Assembly: GCA_013285705.1 (NCBI GenBank)
Contig: JABDHA010000028.1
Coordinates: forward strand, 1 to 43,092
Source of the DNA: Acidobacteriota bacterium
Lineage (GTDB): Bacteria; Acidobacteriota; Terriglobia; Terriglobales; Acidobacteriaceae
Direction of reading: 5' to 3'
Length of the DNA stretch: 43,092 nt
The notes below the pieces were generated by a model. The model was not told the origin of the DNA. It made no database searches and worked only from the letters and a program-made list of their open reading frames with translations. The position numbers and the translations under genes were made by a program. Below, one piece after another: positions 16,867-25,392 of the stretch (positions are counted from its first letter, which is position 1; every line of letters begins with the position of its first letter).

Positions 16867-19800
16867 ATGACATTCTATGGTCGTCGACGCATCCTGATTT
16901 TGGGGCCGGTAGTCACGTTATTGCTGGCTTTTGCTTCTCCAGCATTTTCACAACAAGTGACTTACTATGACTTCGACGCTCCTCAAGCGAGCAATGGCGC
17001 CAGCTACACCTGTGCAGATCCGGCTCACACCGTGGCCGCTACTCCGAACCCTCTATTTTGTTTCAACGATGGCACGGGGAAACAAAGCAGTCCAAGCTTT
17101 TTAAGCGATACCTACCCCGCTATCATCGATCCGGTTACAACCGACAATCCGCCCGTCCAGAGCACTCATTTCGCCATCCAGAACACGCCGCCCGCGCTCT
17201 CTCAGGCGGCAAGCATGTGGTTCTCGGTTCCGCAAAAAGTCTCCGACGGTTTCACCTCGTATTTCGCCTTTAAAATCACCCCAAATGCAAATAGCTTTGC
17301 CACTGCAGACGGAATCGCATTCGTAATCCAGAATTCGCAGAATGCAGCAGGAGGGAGCAGTCCCGGCAGCTCCGCTTGTACGGGCGCTGGGTCTGGGCCA
17401 AACGCCGTTGGCGCGGCTGGAGGTTGTATCGGCTACGGCGGCATCGATAACAGCCTTGCCATTGAAATGGACACGTTCCGCAACGCGTGGGATCCGGCAG
17501 ATAATATCTCCTCGAATCCTAATAACGACAATCACATTGCCGTACAGAATTGTGGTGCAGGCCTGACAAACTCCCCAGACCATACCGGATCCTGCCTTGT
17601 AAGCCTTAACTCTGGCAACGCTGCACTCCCGGCCCTCAACAATGTGCTCCCGGTTACGCTTGCAGACGGTAATGTCCACCAGGTGGTCGTTATTTATAGC
17701 GGACCGACCGAGGCCGTTCCAAACCTGTTGCAGATATTTATTGACCCCGTCTTTGTTGCAGGAACTCACACTCCGGCACCAGGCGCCACACCTGTACTAT
17801 CGGGAACCTACAATATTTCGGCCAATCTCAATCTCCTGAACAGTGGAAGCGCGAACGATAGCGCGTATGTCGGATTTACTTCCGCCACTGGTGGGGCATT
17901 TGAACAGCATGAGCTCATGGCCTGGACATTTACTCCTCATACTCCAGTCACGCAGCAGCAGCCCCTCAATCCACCGGGTCAGCCAACAACATTTCCATTC
18001 GGCAGTCACGTATATACCGTTACCTATCCGGTGAGCGGACCTTCGACAGCCAATATCGACATGGTTGTGACGGCAAACACGATTACGCCCACTTTCTTTT
18101 CGACCCTGATTTCCGGCACTCCATTTGTGGGTTCGCAATGCCAGGTCTATGACGAGACCGGCGGGAACTGCATCGTCTATTCGGTCTCATGCGTCACGCA
18201 TGGCACCACCACTGTGGTTCCATGTCCTTCCACCACGGACCCGAATAACCTGATCGATATTAAGTCGGCATACAACAACTCCATTCAACCGACGACGCCC
18301 GGTTTTCTTCAGGGAGATCCACTCTTCTCTCAAGTTGCGACGATCAGCGGCGACGGACAGACTGCCACGGTAACGTGTACGGGAGAGTGCTCGGTCGTTC
18401 AAGGGCAGACGGTCACCGTCGCGGGAAGCCTTTTGAGTGGCGGCGCCTCCAGCCCGTTCAATGGCACGGTCACCGTCCTGACGGCAGATCCAAATGTTCC
18501 TAATACCTTTACCTTCTCGAGCACGGCGAGCGCAAGCGCAAGCGGCGGCTATCTCACATCCAATAATGTCCAGAACGTCTTCACCGCCTATGTGACGCAG
18601 CGGATCGATGGCACAACAACAGGAAAAACAAAAAACTTCTCCGACTTAGTCGTCACCTCTGTCACGGTAGCCCCTACGACGCTCGTCATCGAAGCACCCT
18701 CTGTGCCTTATAACCAGAATGCAGTTGTAACTGTAACCGCCAGCTCTCCAAATGGGCCGCCGACAGGGAACATCTCTCTCACGGTTGATAGCGGTGCGCC
18801 GCAGACGCAGCCGCTCTCGAACGGATCAGCCACGTTTACTCTGACCGGGCTAAGCGCTGGCCCTCATCAGCTCACGGTTACGTATGGGGCTCAAAGTATT
18901 TTCCTGGCAGCAACGACCACTGGCAGCCTCACCATCAATTCCGCCACACCAACCGTCACGTTCACCGGAGCTCCCGCGACGGCGGCCTTCAACTCGTCCT
19001 TTGTTGTGGCAGCAAGCACCAATGCAAGCACCACAGCAACGATCACTGCGGCCGGTTCTTGTTCGATCTTGGGCAATACAGTCACCATGACGAGTGGTAC
19101 AGGCAGTTGCAACCTTACGGCTGCGTGGCCAGCTGACAGTAATTACGTGGCAGCGTCCGCCACTCAGTCAACACTTGCGGTCAAAGCATCCTCAACAACG
19201 ACCATCGTTGCTGATACACCCAATCCATCTACCGTCGGAGTCCCGGTGTCGATATCGTTCACCGTGACCGGGAACGGCAAACCCACCGGAAGCTATTCCG
19301 TGGTTTCGAGCGTGAGTGGTGATCCAGGCTGCAGTGGAATCCTCAATGCAGGTGCGGGAGCTTGCTCGTTAACCTTCGCCACACCCGGCTCCAGAAAGCT
19401 CACGATCACCTATTCCGGAGACGGCAACTTCTCCGGGTCCTCAGCTAACGTTCAGCAGTCTGTCACCGCTGGACCCGTGGCACAGTTGTCCGCGACGAGT
19501 CTGAACTTTGGCACTGTCTATCTCGGGACAATCAGCACGCAGACAGTCACATTGACGAATGTAGGGAACGCAGCGATGACGGTAAATGGGCCGATCCTTT
19601 CAGACGTGGGCGGCGGAAATTCTATCGAATTCATTGCTCTTAACCTCTGTCCTAAAAGTCTCGCGGTAGGGAAATCCTGCAGTATCTACGTAAGCTTTGT
19701 AGCGGGGCCGTTCTACAAGCCGCAAACAGCGATCCTGAAAGTGATGGACAATGCGCCCGGAGCCCCGCAGTTGGTGACCTTGTCAGCGACCGTGATCAAC

Positions 19801-20115
19801 CCGCAGGCTACCTTTAAACCTGGGTCCCTCAATTTTGGGACGCAGAGCGTTGGAAGCTCCAGCCAGGCATCCTTGCAACTGATCAACACAGGGGCCACAC
19901 CCCTGCTCATTAACAATATTGGTGTAGCGGGCTCGAATGCAGGAGACTTTTCCGCGACGAGTACATGTCCTCCATCGCTCGCAGCCGGCGCGAATTGTAC
20001 GATTACCGTCGGATTTAGACCAGGAAACACCGGATCGCGTACCGCCTACATCAAAGTCACGGACAATGCCCAGGGAGGGCCGCAGCAGGTGCCGCTTTCA
20101 GGCAAAGGAAAGTAG
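16867..20115 (+). CDS. Large secreted protein with L-type lectin-like, Ig-like and ASH (choice-of-anchor D) domains
   Basis: A 1082-residue protein. ATG 16867 is chosen because AAGGGA precedes it and a signal peptide begins there (ILILGPVVTLLLAFASPAFSQ). Residues ~32-358 look like a bacterial legume-lectin-type domain: FTSYFAFKITPNA, ADGIAFVIQNS, SLAIEMDTFRN, NNDNHIAVQN and SAYVGFTSATGG are its usual strands and carbohydrate/metal-loop features. A beta-rich segment (~360-600) and about three Ig-like repeats (~601-868; PPTGNISLTVD, GKPTGSYSVV, LTITYSGDGNFSGS) follow. Two ASH/HYDIN-like repeats close it (~872-1082; LNFGTVYLGT, LNFGTQSVGS). There is no membrane anchor or LPXTG motif, so it is probably released or held at the outer surface. 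A role in binding polysaccharide or adhesion is an inference. It is monocistronic. Confidence 0.85.
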   Translation: MTFYGRRRILILGPVVTLLLAFASPAFSQQVTYYDFDAPQASNGASYTCADPAHTVAATPNPLFCFNDGTGKQSSPSFLSDTYPAIIDPVTTDNPPVQSTHFAIQNTPPALSQAASMWFSVPQKVSDGFTSYFAFKITPNANSFATADGIAFVIQNSQNAAGGSSPGSSACTGAGSGPNAVGAAGGCIGYGGIDNSLAIEMDTFRNAWDPADNISSNPNNDNHIAVQNCGAGLTNSPDHTGSCLVSLNSGNAALPALNNVLPVTLADGNVHQVVVIYSGPTEAVPNLLQIFIDPVFVAGTHTPAPGATPVLSGTYNISANLNLLNSGSANDSAYVGFTSATGGAFEQHELMAWTFTPHTPVTQQQPLNPPGQPTTFPFGSHVYTVTYPVSGPSTANIDMVVTANTITPTFFSTLISGTPFVGSQCQVYDETGGNCIVYSVSCVTHGTTTVVPCPSTTDPNNLIDIKSAYNNSIQPTTPGFLQGDPLFSQVATISGDGQTATVTCTGECSVVQGQTVTVAGSLLSGGASSPFNGTVTVLTADPNVPNTFTFSSTASASASGGYLTSNNVQNVFTAYVTQRIDGTTTGKTKNFSDLVVTSVTVAPTTLVIEAPSVPYNQNAVVTVTASSPNGPPTGNISLTVDSGAPQTQPLSNGSATFTLTGLSAGPHQLTVTYGAQSIFLAATTTGSLTINSATPTVTFTGAPATAAFNSSFVVAASTNASTTATITAAGSCSILGNTVTMTSGTGSCNLTAAWPADSNYVAASATQSTLAVKASSTTTIVADTPNPSTVGVPVSISFTVTGNGKPTGSYSVVSSVSGDPGCSGILNAGAGACSLTFATPGSRKLTITYSGDGNFSGSSANVQQSVTAGPVAQLSATSLNFGTVYLGTISTQTVTLTNVGNAAMTVNGPILSDVGGGNSIEFIALNLCPKSLAVGKSCSIYVSFVAGPFYKPQTAILKVMDNAPGAPQLVTLSATVINPQATFKPGSLNFGTQSVGSSSQASLQLINTGATPLLINNIGVAGSNAGDFSATSTCPPSLAAGANCTITVGFRPGNTGSRTAYIKVTDNAQGGPQQVPLSGKGK

Positions 20116-20122
20116 CCAGCGT

Positions 20123-20179
20123 AGCGATGATGACAGCTGCAATCTGATGTCCTCAGTGTTTTTCAGCTGTCACATCGCT
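20123..20179. repeat. Long inverted repeat between convergent genes, possible bidirectional terminator
   Basis: AGCGATG-A-TGACAGCTG (20123-20139) pairs with CAGCTGTCA-CATCGCT (20164-20179): 16 base pairs with one bulged A and a 24-base loop. It begins eight bases after the lectin gene stop and lies before the convergent kinase gene stop. There is no U tract after the stem in either direction, so an intrinsic terminator is only one possibility. Confidence 0.5.
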
Positions 20180-20225
20180 GGATGCGATAACCGGCTGGGA
20201 AGGCACGCGAAGACAATGACATCGA

Positions 20226-23200
20226 TCACTGATTCGCTCCCTGAAATGACTTCATCGAATCCCGATAGGCTCCCTGCAGGTCAGCACGCTCCAGCAATCG
20301 CCCCGCGCCATCTTCTTTGCTGATGCTCTCAAGGATGCGCACCACTTCGCGATAATGCGGTGTTGCCTCTTTGCCTTTTCCGCTCTTTACCAGCAGGGAC
20401 GCCAACAAGTAATGCGCCTTCGCTTGAAGAAGGCGCAATCCCAGCTTCTCTGCTCTTGCCAGGCTAAGGTCCAGCTGCTGATGTGCCCCGCTATAATCCT
20501 TTGCCTCGATCATGGCTGCGCCGAGATAGACGGAACATTCTACGGACGCCGACTTCAGACCCAGCGAGTCTGCCTCTTCGGCTAATTTTTTCAGCGATGC
20601 AATGGCATTCGATCCACGTTCCTGCATCACATCAGCTTTTGCTTTATTTACTTTCGATACCAGAATCTGTTCCCGCTGCGACGCTTTCGTGGCAATTTGA
20701 AGAGCGTGATCGTATTGCTGCCGGGCGGCGTCAAAGTACCCTTTGTAGAAATTCACATCGCCCATCCAGTTGGTTGCCATCGAGGCTGCCGTGTCGTTCT
20801 TGATCTGGTGTGCGATGTTCAATGCATCCTCAATATTCTGGCGGCCTTCATCTCCTCGCCCAACCTGTGCCAGCAGATCGCCCCAGCGGCCCGTGATCTC
20901 AGCCGTGAAGTATGTCATCTCCTTCGTCTGCTTGAATATCTTCAGAGCATCCTGCATTGCGCTCAAGGCCGCGCCATACCGGCCCTGCGCGGCAAAGATC
21001 ATAGCCATGCTGTCAGACTCAAGGGCGATTCCGCGCTGATCGTTGATACTACGACGAATTTCTATCGCCTTAAGGTATTGTTCAAGCGCTTTATCGTATT
21101 GCCCAAGTTTGGTATTGGTCTCCGCAAGATTGTGCAGTGACTCCGCCATATCTTCAGGAACATTCAACTTTTGACGCAGTTGATAGGCCTGTTCAAGGTA
21201 CGTCAAAGCGTCCTGATAATTGCCCATGTCCGCTCGGATGCTTCCGATGTGGTTTAGACACAGCGCCTGCTTGTATTCGTCCCCGAGATCACGTTCTATC
21301 TGAAGCGCGTCGGTAAAAAACTTGAGCGCCTCTTCAGGCTTGCCATGGTCGTGATAAAAAGCGCCTGTATCGATGAGAGTGTTGCCAATACCCTCCTTGT
21401 CTCCAATCTCTTGACGAGTCGCAAGCGCTTCTTTGTAGCTGGCAAGCGCCGCATCGGGATGCCCCGTCGAGTCCTGAATGGAGGCAATCTGTTCGAGGCT
21501 GGCAGCCAGCCCTCGCTTGTCGCCAATCTGCTTTTTGATCGCGAGCGATTCCTCGTAATTATTGAGAGCGTCATCCGGCTTATTGAGCATGCCGTAAGCA
21601 ATTCCTGACGCCTGAAGAATCGCCGCCTTCACTTCCAGATTGTCCAGTTGAATGGCGAGACTAAGCGCGCGCGTCAGAAAATCCAGACCGCCCTGAGGAT
21701 TGTCGGCCTTGATTTCAACTCGTCCACTCGCCAGCAGCGCTTCTGCATTCTTCGGATCTCGCGCAAGCACATTGGCCAGATGTTGCCGGGCGGCAGGGAA
21801 GTTACTGGCCTGTTCATAAAGTCGTGCGAGCGCGAACTGAACGTCTGTATCTTCCGGATTTTCCTTGGCCAGATTTTCGTATGCCGCAATCGCCTTCGGA
21901 GTGTCTTTCGTGATTCGGGCGTGGCCTGCGTCAATCAGGTATTTTTCCGGCGCCGGCAGACTGTCGCTCAGCTCAACGGCCCGTCGCGACGCTTTCTCCG
22001 CCAGATCGTCATGCCCCAGATCTGAATATGTTTCTCCCAGTTTCGAGAAAGCCAGGGCAAAGCTTGGATCGTCAGTGGTTGCGGCTTCGAACTGCTTCAG
22101 CGCGTCCAGCTTGTTGCCTTGCCAGGACAATTGCAATCCGTTGTCGTATGCGCGCAATGCCTCGATAGACGAAGTGGAAGGCCGTTGTCCATGTGCTTTC
22201 AGTTCCTTTAAGGCTTCCGGATTGGCCGCCAGCCGCTCCCGGATGTCGCCCGCCAGTTTATCCACGGACCCAAGCAACTCCTTCTCGTTAGCGACGTCTG
22301 TTTTCAGCTCGATTCTGGAGTCATGCGCCAGATCCAGAATTGTCGTGTCGATCCGTATCTGATCTCCAGATTTGGCAAACTGGCCGAAGATCACCGTATC
22401 GGCGTTGGCAAACTCGGCGAGGCGCCGTAGTGTTGCCACATCTACCTGTGACCTCCCGGATATTCTCAGATCCTGCAGCACCTGGTGCAGCCGGTCCGGA
22501 GACACCATGCGAACCTGCTTCGATTGACCGATGTCGCTGCTGAGCATGTCGGAAAGGCTCGAGCCCAGCCAATCCAGACTTGGGTCGGCGGAGGCGTTGT
22601 AGAAGGGCATGATCGCCAACGAAATCGATGGCCCGGATACAGTCTGCGCGGCCTTTGGCCCCCACACCTTTTTCCCGACAAAAAATCCTGTCACTCCCAG
22701 CATTGCCACGAGGATGCCGATGGCAATGGCGATCCAGAGACCGCTTAAACCCGCAGATTGGACATTGGCATGAAACCTGAGATTCGAGGCTGCGCGCTTA
22801 CCCTTCCATGTTTTGAGATCCTCCAGAATCGCGGTCGCGCTTTCGTAACGTAATTTCGCATCGCTCTCCAGGCATTTACTGACAATCCCGCTCAGCGCGG
22901 CTGGAATGGCCGGATCAAAACTGGTCACGGGGTCAGCACGCTCCTGCGTGCGCTTAATCAGGCTGGCGAGGGCGCTCTCGGCCTGATAGGGCATTTTGCC
23001 CGTGAGCATTTCGTAGCAAATCAAGCCCAGCGCGAAAAGATCAGAGCGCTGGTCCAGACTCTTGCCCAGAGCCTGTTCGGGAGACATGTACTCCATCGTC
23101 CCCACGAATGCGCCTGTCTGGGTCATCCCATCGCCGCCGATCGTGCGCGCCAGCCCAAAATCCATGACCAGGACCCGCCCCGTCTCGTCGATCATGATGT

Positions 23201-23843
23201 TTTGTGGCTTCAAATCCCGATGCAAGATGCCGACCGCGTGCGCCGCTTCCAGCGCCAAGCAAATCTGCTGAAGGATTTCGACTGTATCTTCCGGCGAGAA
23301 CTTGCCCTTTGCCCGGATCAGCGAGCTCAGGTCGCGGCCATCGACATATTCCATGGTGATGAACTTGACACCCGCATCTTCGCCAAGGTCATACATCCGA
23401 ATCACATTCCTGTGCGTTACGCGGTGCGAGAGTCGCAGTTCCTGCTTAAAACGATCCACAATGACCGGATTTCGACTGAGCTCGGTGCGAATCACCTTAA
23501 GCGCAACCAGTCGGTCCAGTTCGCGGTCGGTCGCCTTATAGACCGAGCCCATTCCGCCTCTGCCCAGAAGCTCAAGAATTTCATAACGTTGCGCCAGAAC
23601 CGTATTCGGCTCCAACGCCGTGTCATCTGCGGCCGCTCTGGGTAAAGACTTATCCGATCTCAGCTCCGCGTTCATCGTGGGCGACGCAGGGGAAGGCGAT
23701 TCTCCTGCGAACGTTGGAGCATCCGAAGGAGCGGACGAATCGGAAGGAAAACGCAGATTATCGCTCGAGCTGCTGACCGCTGCAGCGGGCCCCACCCAAG
23801 TTTGCTGTTCGCTTCCTGATCGGTCAGGGCGCTTTTTTTCCAT
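20226..23843 (-). CDS. Membrane Ser/Thr protein kinase with FlgO/TolB-N-like domain and TPR repeats
   Basis: About 1205 residues from ATG 23843. A Ser/Pro-rich N-terminus (~85 residues) precedes a Hanks-type kinase: glycine loop LGRGGMGSVYK (~93), VALKVI Lys, HRDLKPQN catalytic loop (~206), DFGLAR, GTMEYMSPEQ activation segment. A transmembrane helix follows (~368-390, GLWIAIAIGILVAMLGVTGF), then an FlgO/TolB-N-like domain (SLAIMPFYNAS ... ADTVIFGQFAKSGDQIRID; ~404-510). At least 12 TPR-type repeats fill ~560-1170, several in the Kinesin-light-chain-like style (LEQIASIQDSTGHPDAALASYKEAL; core DALNNYEESLAIKKQ). It should phosphorylate cytoplasmic targets in response to signals sensed by the extracytoplasmic TPR array. 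The frame is open to 24005, but a TATACT -10 at 23946-23951 lies inside that extension and favours the later start. The gene is monocistronic. Confidence 0.9.
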   Translation of the reverse strand: MEKKRPDRSGSEQQTWVGPAAAVSSSSDNLRFPSDSSAPSDAPTFAGESPSPASPTMNAELRSDKSLPRAAADDTALEPNTVLAQRYEILELLGRGGMGSVYKATDRELDRLVALKVIRTELSRNPVIVDRFKQELRLSHRVTHRNVIRMYDLGEDAGVKFITMEYVDGRDLSSLIRAKGKFSPEDTVEILQQICLALEAAHAVGILHRDLKPQNIMIDETGRVLVMDFGLARTIGGDGMTQTGAFVGTMEYMSPEQALGKSLDQRSDLFALGLICYEMLTGKMPYQAESALASLIKRTQERADPVTSFDPAIPAALSGIVSKCLESDAKLRYESATAILEDLKTWKGKRAASNLRFHANVQSAGLSGLWIAIAIGILVAMLGVTGFFVGKKVWGPKAAQTVSGPSISLAIMPFYNASADPSLDWLGSSLSDMLSSDIGQSKQVRMVSPDRLHQVLQDLRISGRSQVDVATLRRLAEFANADTVIFGQFAKSGDQIRIDTTILDLAHDSRIELKTDVANEKELLGSVDKLAGDIRERLAANPEALKELKAHGQRPSTSSIEALRAYDNGLQLSWQGNKLDALKQFEAATTDDPSFALAFSKLGETYSDLGHDDLAEKASRRAVELSDSLPAPEKYLIDAGHARITKDTPKAIAAYENLAKENPEDTDVQFALARLYEQASNFPAARQHLANVLARDPKNAEALLASGRVEIKADNPQGGLDFLTRALSLAIQLDNLEVKAAILQASGIAYGMLNKPDDALNNYEESLAIKKQIGDKRGLAASLEQIASIQDSTGHPDAALASYKEALATRQEIGDKEGIGNTLIDTGAFYHDHGKPEEALKFFTDALQIERDLGDEYKQALCLNHIGSIRADMGNYQDALTYLEQAYQLRQKLNVPEDMAESLHNLAETNTKLGQYDKALEQYLKAIEIRRSINDQRGIALESDSMAMIFAAQGRYGAALSAMQDALKIFKQTKEMTYFTAEITGRWGDLLAQVGRGDEGRQNIEDALNIAHQIKNDTAASMATNWMGDVNFYKGYFDAARQQYDHALQIATKASQREQILVSKVNKAKADVMQERGSNAIASLKKLAEEADSLGLKSASVECSVYLGAAMIEAKDYSGAHQQLDLSLARAEKLGLRLLQAKAHYLLASLLVKSGKGKEATPHYREVVRILESISKEDGAGRLLERADLQGAYRDSMKSFQGANQ

Positions 23844-23945
23844 GAGGTTAGCCGGGTCGAACGTAATCGCCGCAAGCTCTACTTGCCGAGCCGATCGAGC
23901 TTTGGGAGAGAGGAAATCGACGCGGTGCTTGCCGGTGAGAGCCCC

Positions 23946-23951
23946 AGTATA
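23946..23951 (-). promoter_or_regulatory. Possible -10 element of the kinase gene
   Basis: TATACT on the minus strand (as TATATATACT), about 100 bases before ATG 23843. No clear -35 matches at 16-18 bp. Its position argues against translation starting at 24005. Confidence 0.35.
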
Positions 23952-24043
23952 TATGCAATATGCCCAAAGAATCAGAACTAGGTTGATTCGTAACCTTTGG
24001 TGCACTCATTTTGCAAAGCAGATACGAGCCCGAGCCTCATCCA

Positions 24044-24820
24044 TCATTCTGTTGGAAACATGCACTCGATCCGAAACTCCTGCGCCGTGATGTCTTGCGG
24101 TAGGCCCACCGTCGATATCATCGAGAAATACGAAATCCTCTCGCTGCCTCGAACAAAGGTGATCGGCAAGACCGGGGCCTGGCTCTTCCGCGGAACACTC
24201 AGCCCCTTGACTCCGGGATACTTCCTCAGGTGGTCCAGCAGTGCGATGGTTCTCTTATCGGTGACGTGTCCAACCGCCTCCCGATAGACGCGCTGCAATA
24301 ATCCCGACGCAACCTCGTCCCAGTTTTCGATGAAGGGCCTCATGCCATCCGGGGCGAAGATGAGATCGAGGAGATTTCTCGGCTTGGGCCATTTGGAGAG
24401 GTCTACGAAGGAGCCGAAGAAACGCGGTGCGGCATCGTTCGTCTTCACCACGTTCCAGTATCGATCCATCACGATGGCCGGATGCGGTTCATTCTGCCTC
24501 AACATAAGATCGACGACCTTTGTTACGACGGCCATCTCCGGAACGTCCCAGGTGCTTTCGAGATAGACCGGAGCGTACCCCGACGCCAGTAACAGAACAT
24601 TCTGTTCACGAAGAGGAACATCCAGCGTCTTCGCCAGACTGAGGAGCAACTCCCTGCTGGGAACACTGCGACCGCTTTCCACAAAGCTGATGTGGCGTTG
24701 AGAAACGCCTGCGTCCAGTGAGAGATCGAGCTGGCTTTTCCCACGCTGCCGCCTCCAGTAGCGCAGGAAGTCGCCCAGCTCATGCTCCGGTTGCTGAGTC
24801 GTTTGGGTTGAAGCGTTCAT
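24044..24820 (-). CDS. XRE-family regulator with MmyB-like ligand-binding domain
   Basis: A 258-residue protein. ATG 24820 is preferred over an upstream in-frame ATG at 24850, having AGGA at a workable distance. Residues ~15-70 are a helix-turn-helix of the Cro/CI type (GDFLRYWRRQRGKSQLDLS, GVSQRHISFVESGRSVPS). The remainder matches the MmyB-like domain (ASGYAPVYLES, HPAIVMDRYWNVVKTNDAA, FFGSF), a PAS-like fold that in a Streptomyces homologue binds small hydrophobic molecules. These regulators typically sit next to a dehydrogenase or SnoaL-like gene and repress it. That fits here: the SnoaL-like gene lies 36 bases upstream on the same strand, with a perfect palindrome in its promoter region. 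It is probably an autorepressor of this two-gene operon. Confidence 0.9.
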   Translation of the reverse strand: MNASTQTTQQPEHELGDFLRYWRRQRGKSQLDLSLDAGVSQRHISFVESGRSVPSRELLLSLAKTLDVPLREQNVLLLASGYAPVYLESTWDVPEMAVVTKVVDLMLRQNEPHPAIVMDRYWNVVKTNDAAPRFFGSFVDLSKWPKPRNLLDLIFAPDGMRPFIENWDEVASGLLQRVYREAVGHVTDKRTIALLDHLRKYPGVKGLSVPRKSQAPVLPITFVRGSERISYFSMISTVGLPQDITAQEFRIECMFPTE

Positions 24821-24856
24821 GGCGTTTCTGTCCTGATAACCAGTTTGCACACTCCA

Positions 24857-25246
24857 TTAGAACGCGACGGGGCCGACCGATCCTACCCAGCTGCGAACCT
24901 TGGATGGATCTGTCTCGTCCATGTAGAAGAAGTGTGTCATGACGGGCTTTACCGTCGGTTTGCTGCTGTCGTCAGGTTTCATCGTGACGATGCCGCGAAA
25001 AATCTTGATCGATCCTCCGTCCCAGTATTCAACGACGTCGTGAGATGCCGTGAACCCTGTGTCGATGAAGGCGCGAAGGTTCTCCCGGATCGCCTCACGT
25101 CCATTCCATTCAGCGACACCGAGACGGCATGTCGCATCCTCCACAAAACGATCAAAGCCTTTTCCAAAGGTTTTGTCATCGATCTCTTTCCAGAAGGCCA
25201 GCAGCCATTCCGGTGGTGTGGTTTTCGTAATCGTTAGCGTTGTCAT
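24857..25246 (-). CDS. SnoaL/NTF2-like protein
   Basis: A 129-residue protein with the cone-shaped NTF2-like fold signature: N-terminal helix region PPEWLLAFWKEIDDKTFGKGFDRF, then FVEDATCRLGVAEWNGREAIRENLRAF and HDVVEYWDGGSIKIFRGIVTM, ending in strands with THFFYMDE. (Short key runs: EWLLAFWKEID; WNGREAIRENL; HDVVEYWDGG.) Such proteins are isomerases, hydratases or ligand binders; the catalytic residues cannot be assigned. The Shine-Dalgarno GGGAG lies about 7 bases before the ATG. It heads an operon with the XRE/MmyB regulator. The function is unknown; the pairing suggests it acts on, or is induced by, the molecule sensed by the regulator. Confidence 0.88.
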   Translation of the reverse strand: MTTLTITKTTPPEWLLAFWKEIDDKTFGKGFDRFVEDATCRLGVAEWNGREAIRENLRAFIDTGFTASHDVVEYWDGGSIKIFRGIVTMKPDDSSKPTVKPVMTHFFYMDETDPSKVRSWVGSVGPVAF

Positions 25247-25287
25247 TGCATTCTCCCGAGTTGATATGTACCTGCTGCTGCTGTTTC

Positions 25288-25316
25288 AATATCGCGCCTC
25301 ACAAAACAGCCCGCAA
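25288..25316 (-). promoter_or_regulatory. Probable promoter of the SnoaL-XRE operon
   Basis: On the minus strand TTGCGG (25316-25311), 17 bp, GATATT (25293-25288). The -35 touches the end of the palindrome at 25316-25332, the arrangement expected for a regulated promoter. Confidence 0.45.
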
Positions 25317-25332
25317 TTACCTCAGAGGTAAT
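25316..25332. promoter_or_regulatory. Perfect 17-bp palindrome, candidate operator of the XRE/MmyB regulator
   Basis: ATTACCTCAGAGGTAAT has two 8-bp arms around a central A. It sits between the divergent SnoaL-XRE operon and ubiD, touching the -35 of the former. Its size and symmetry suit a dimeric Cro/CI-type repressor. It could also influence ubiD, whose start is 60 bases away. Confidence 0.6.
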
Positions 25333-25392
25333 CGAGCGCGAGGGGAACGAGCACCTTGGTCGAGTAAGATGAAGGGTTGCAAGGAGATATAA

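Noticed and set aside
23844-24005. N-terminal extension of the kinase that looks like a membrane helix
   Set aside because: It would add a hydrophobic segment before the cytoplasmic kinase, and a likely -10 element lies within it; the start at 23843 is more consistent.
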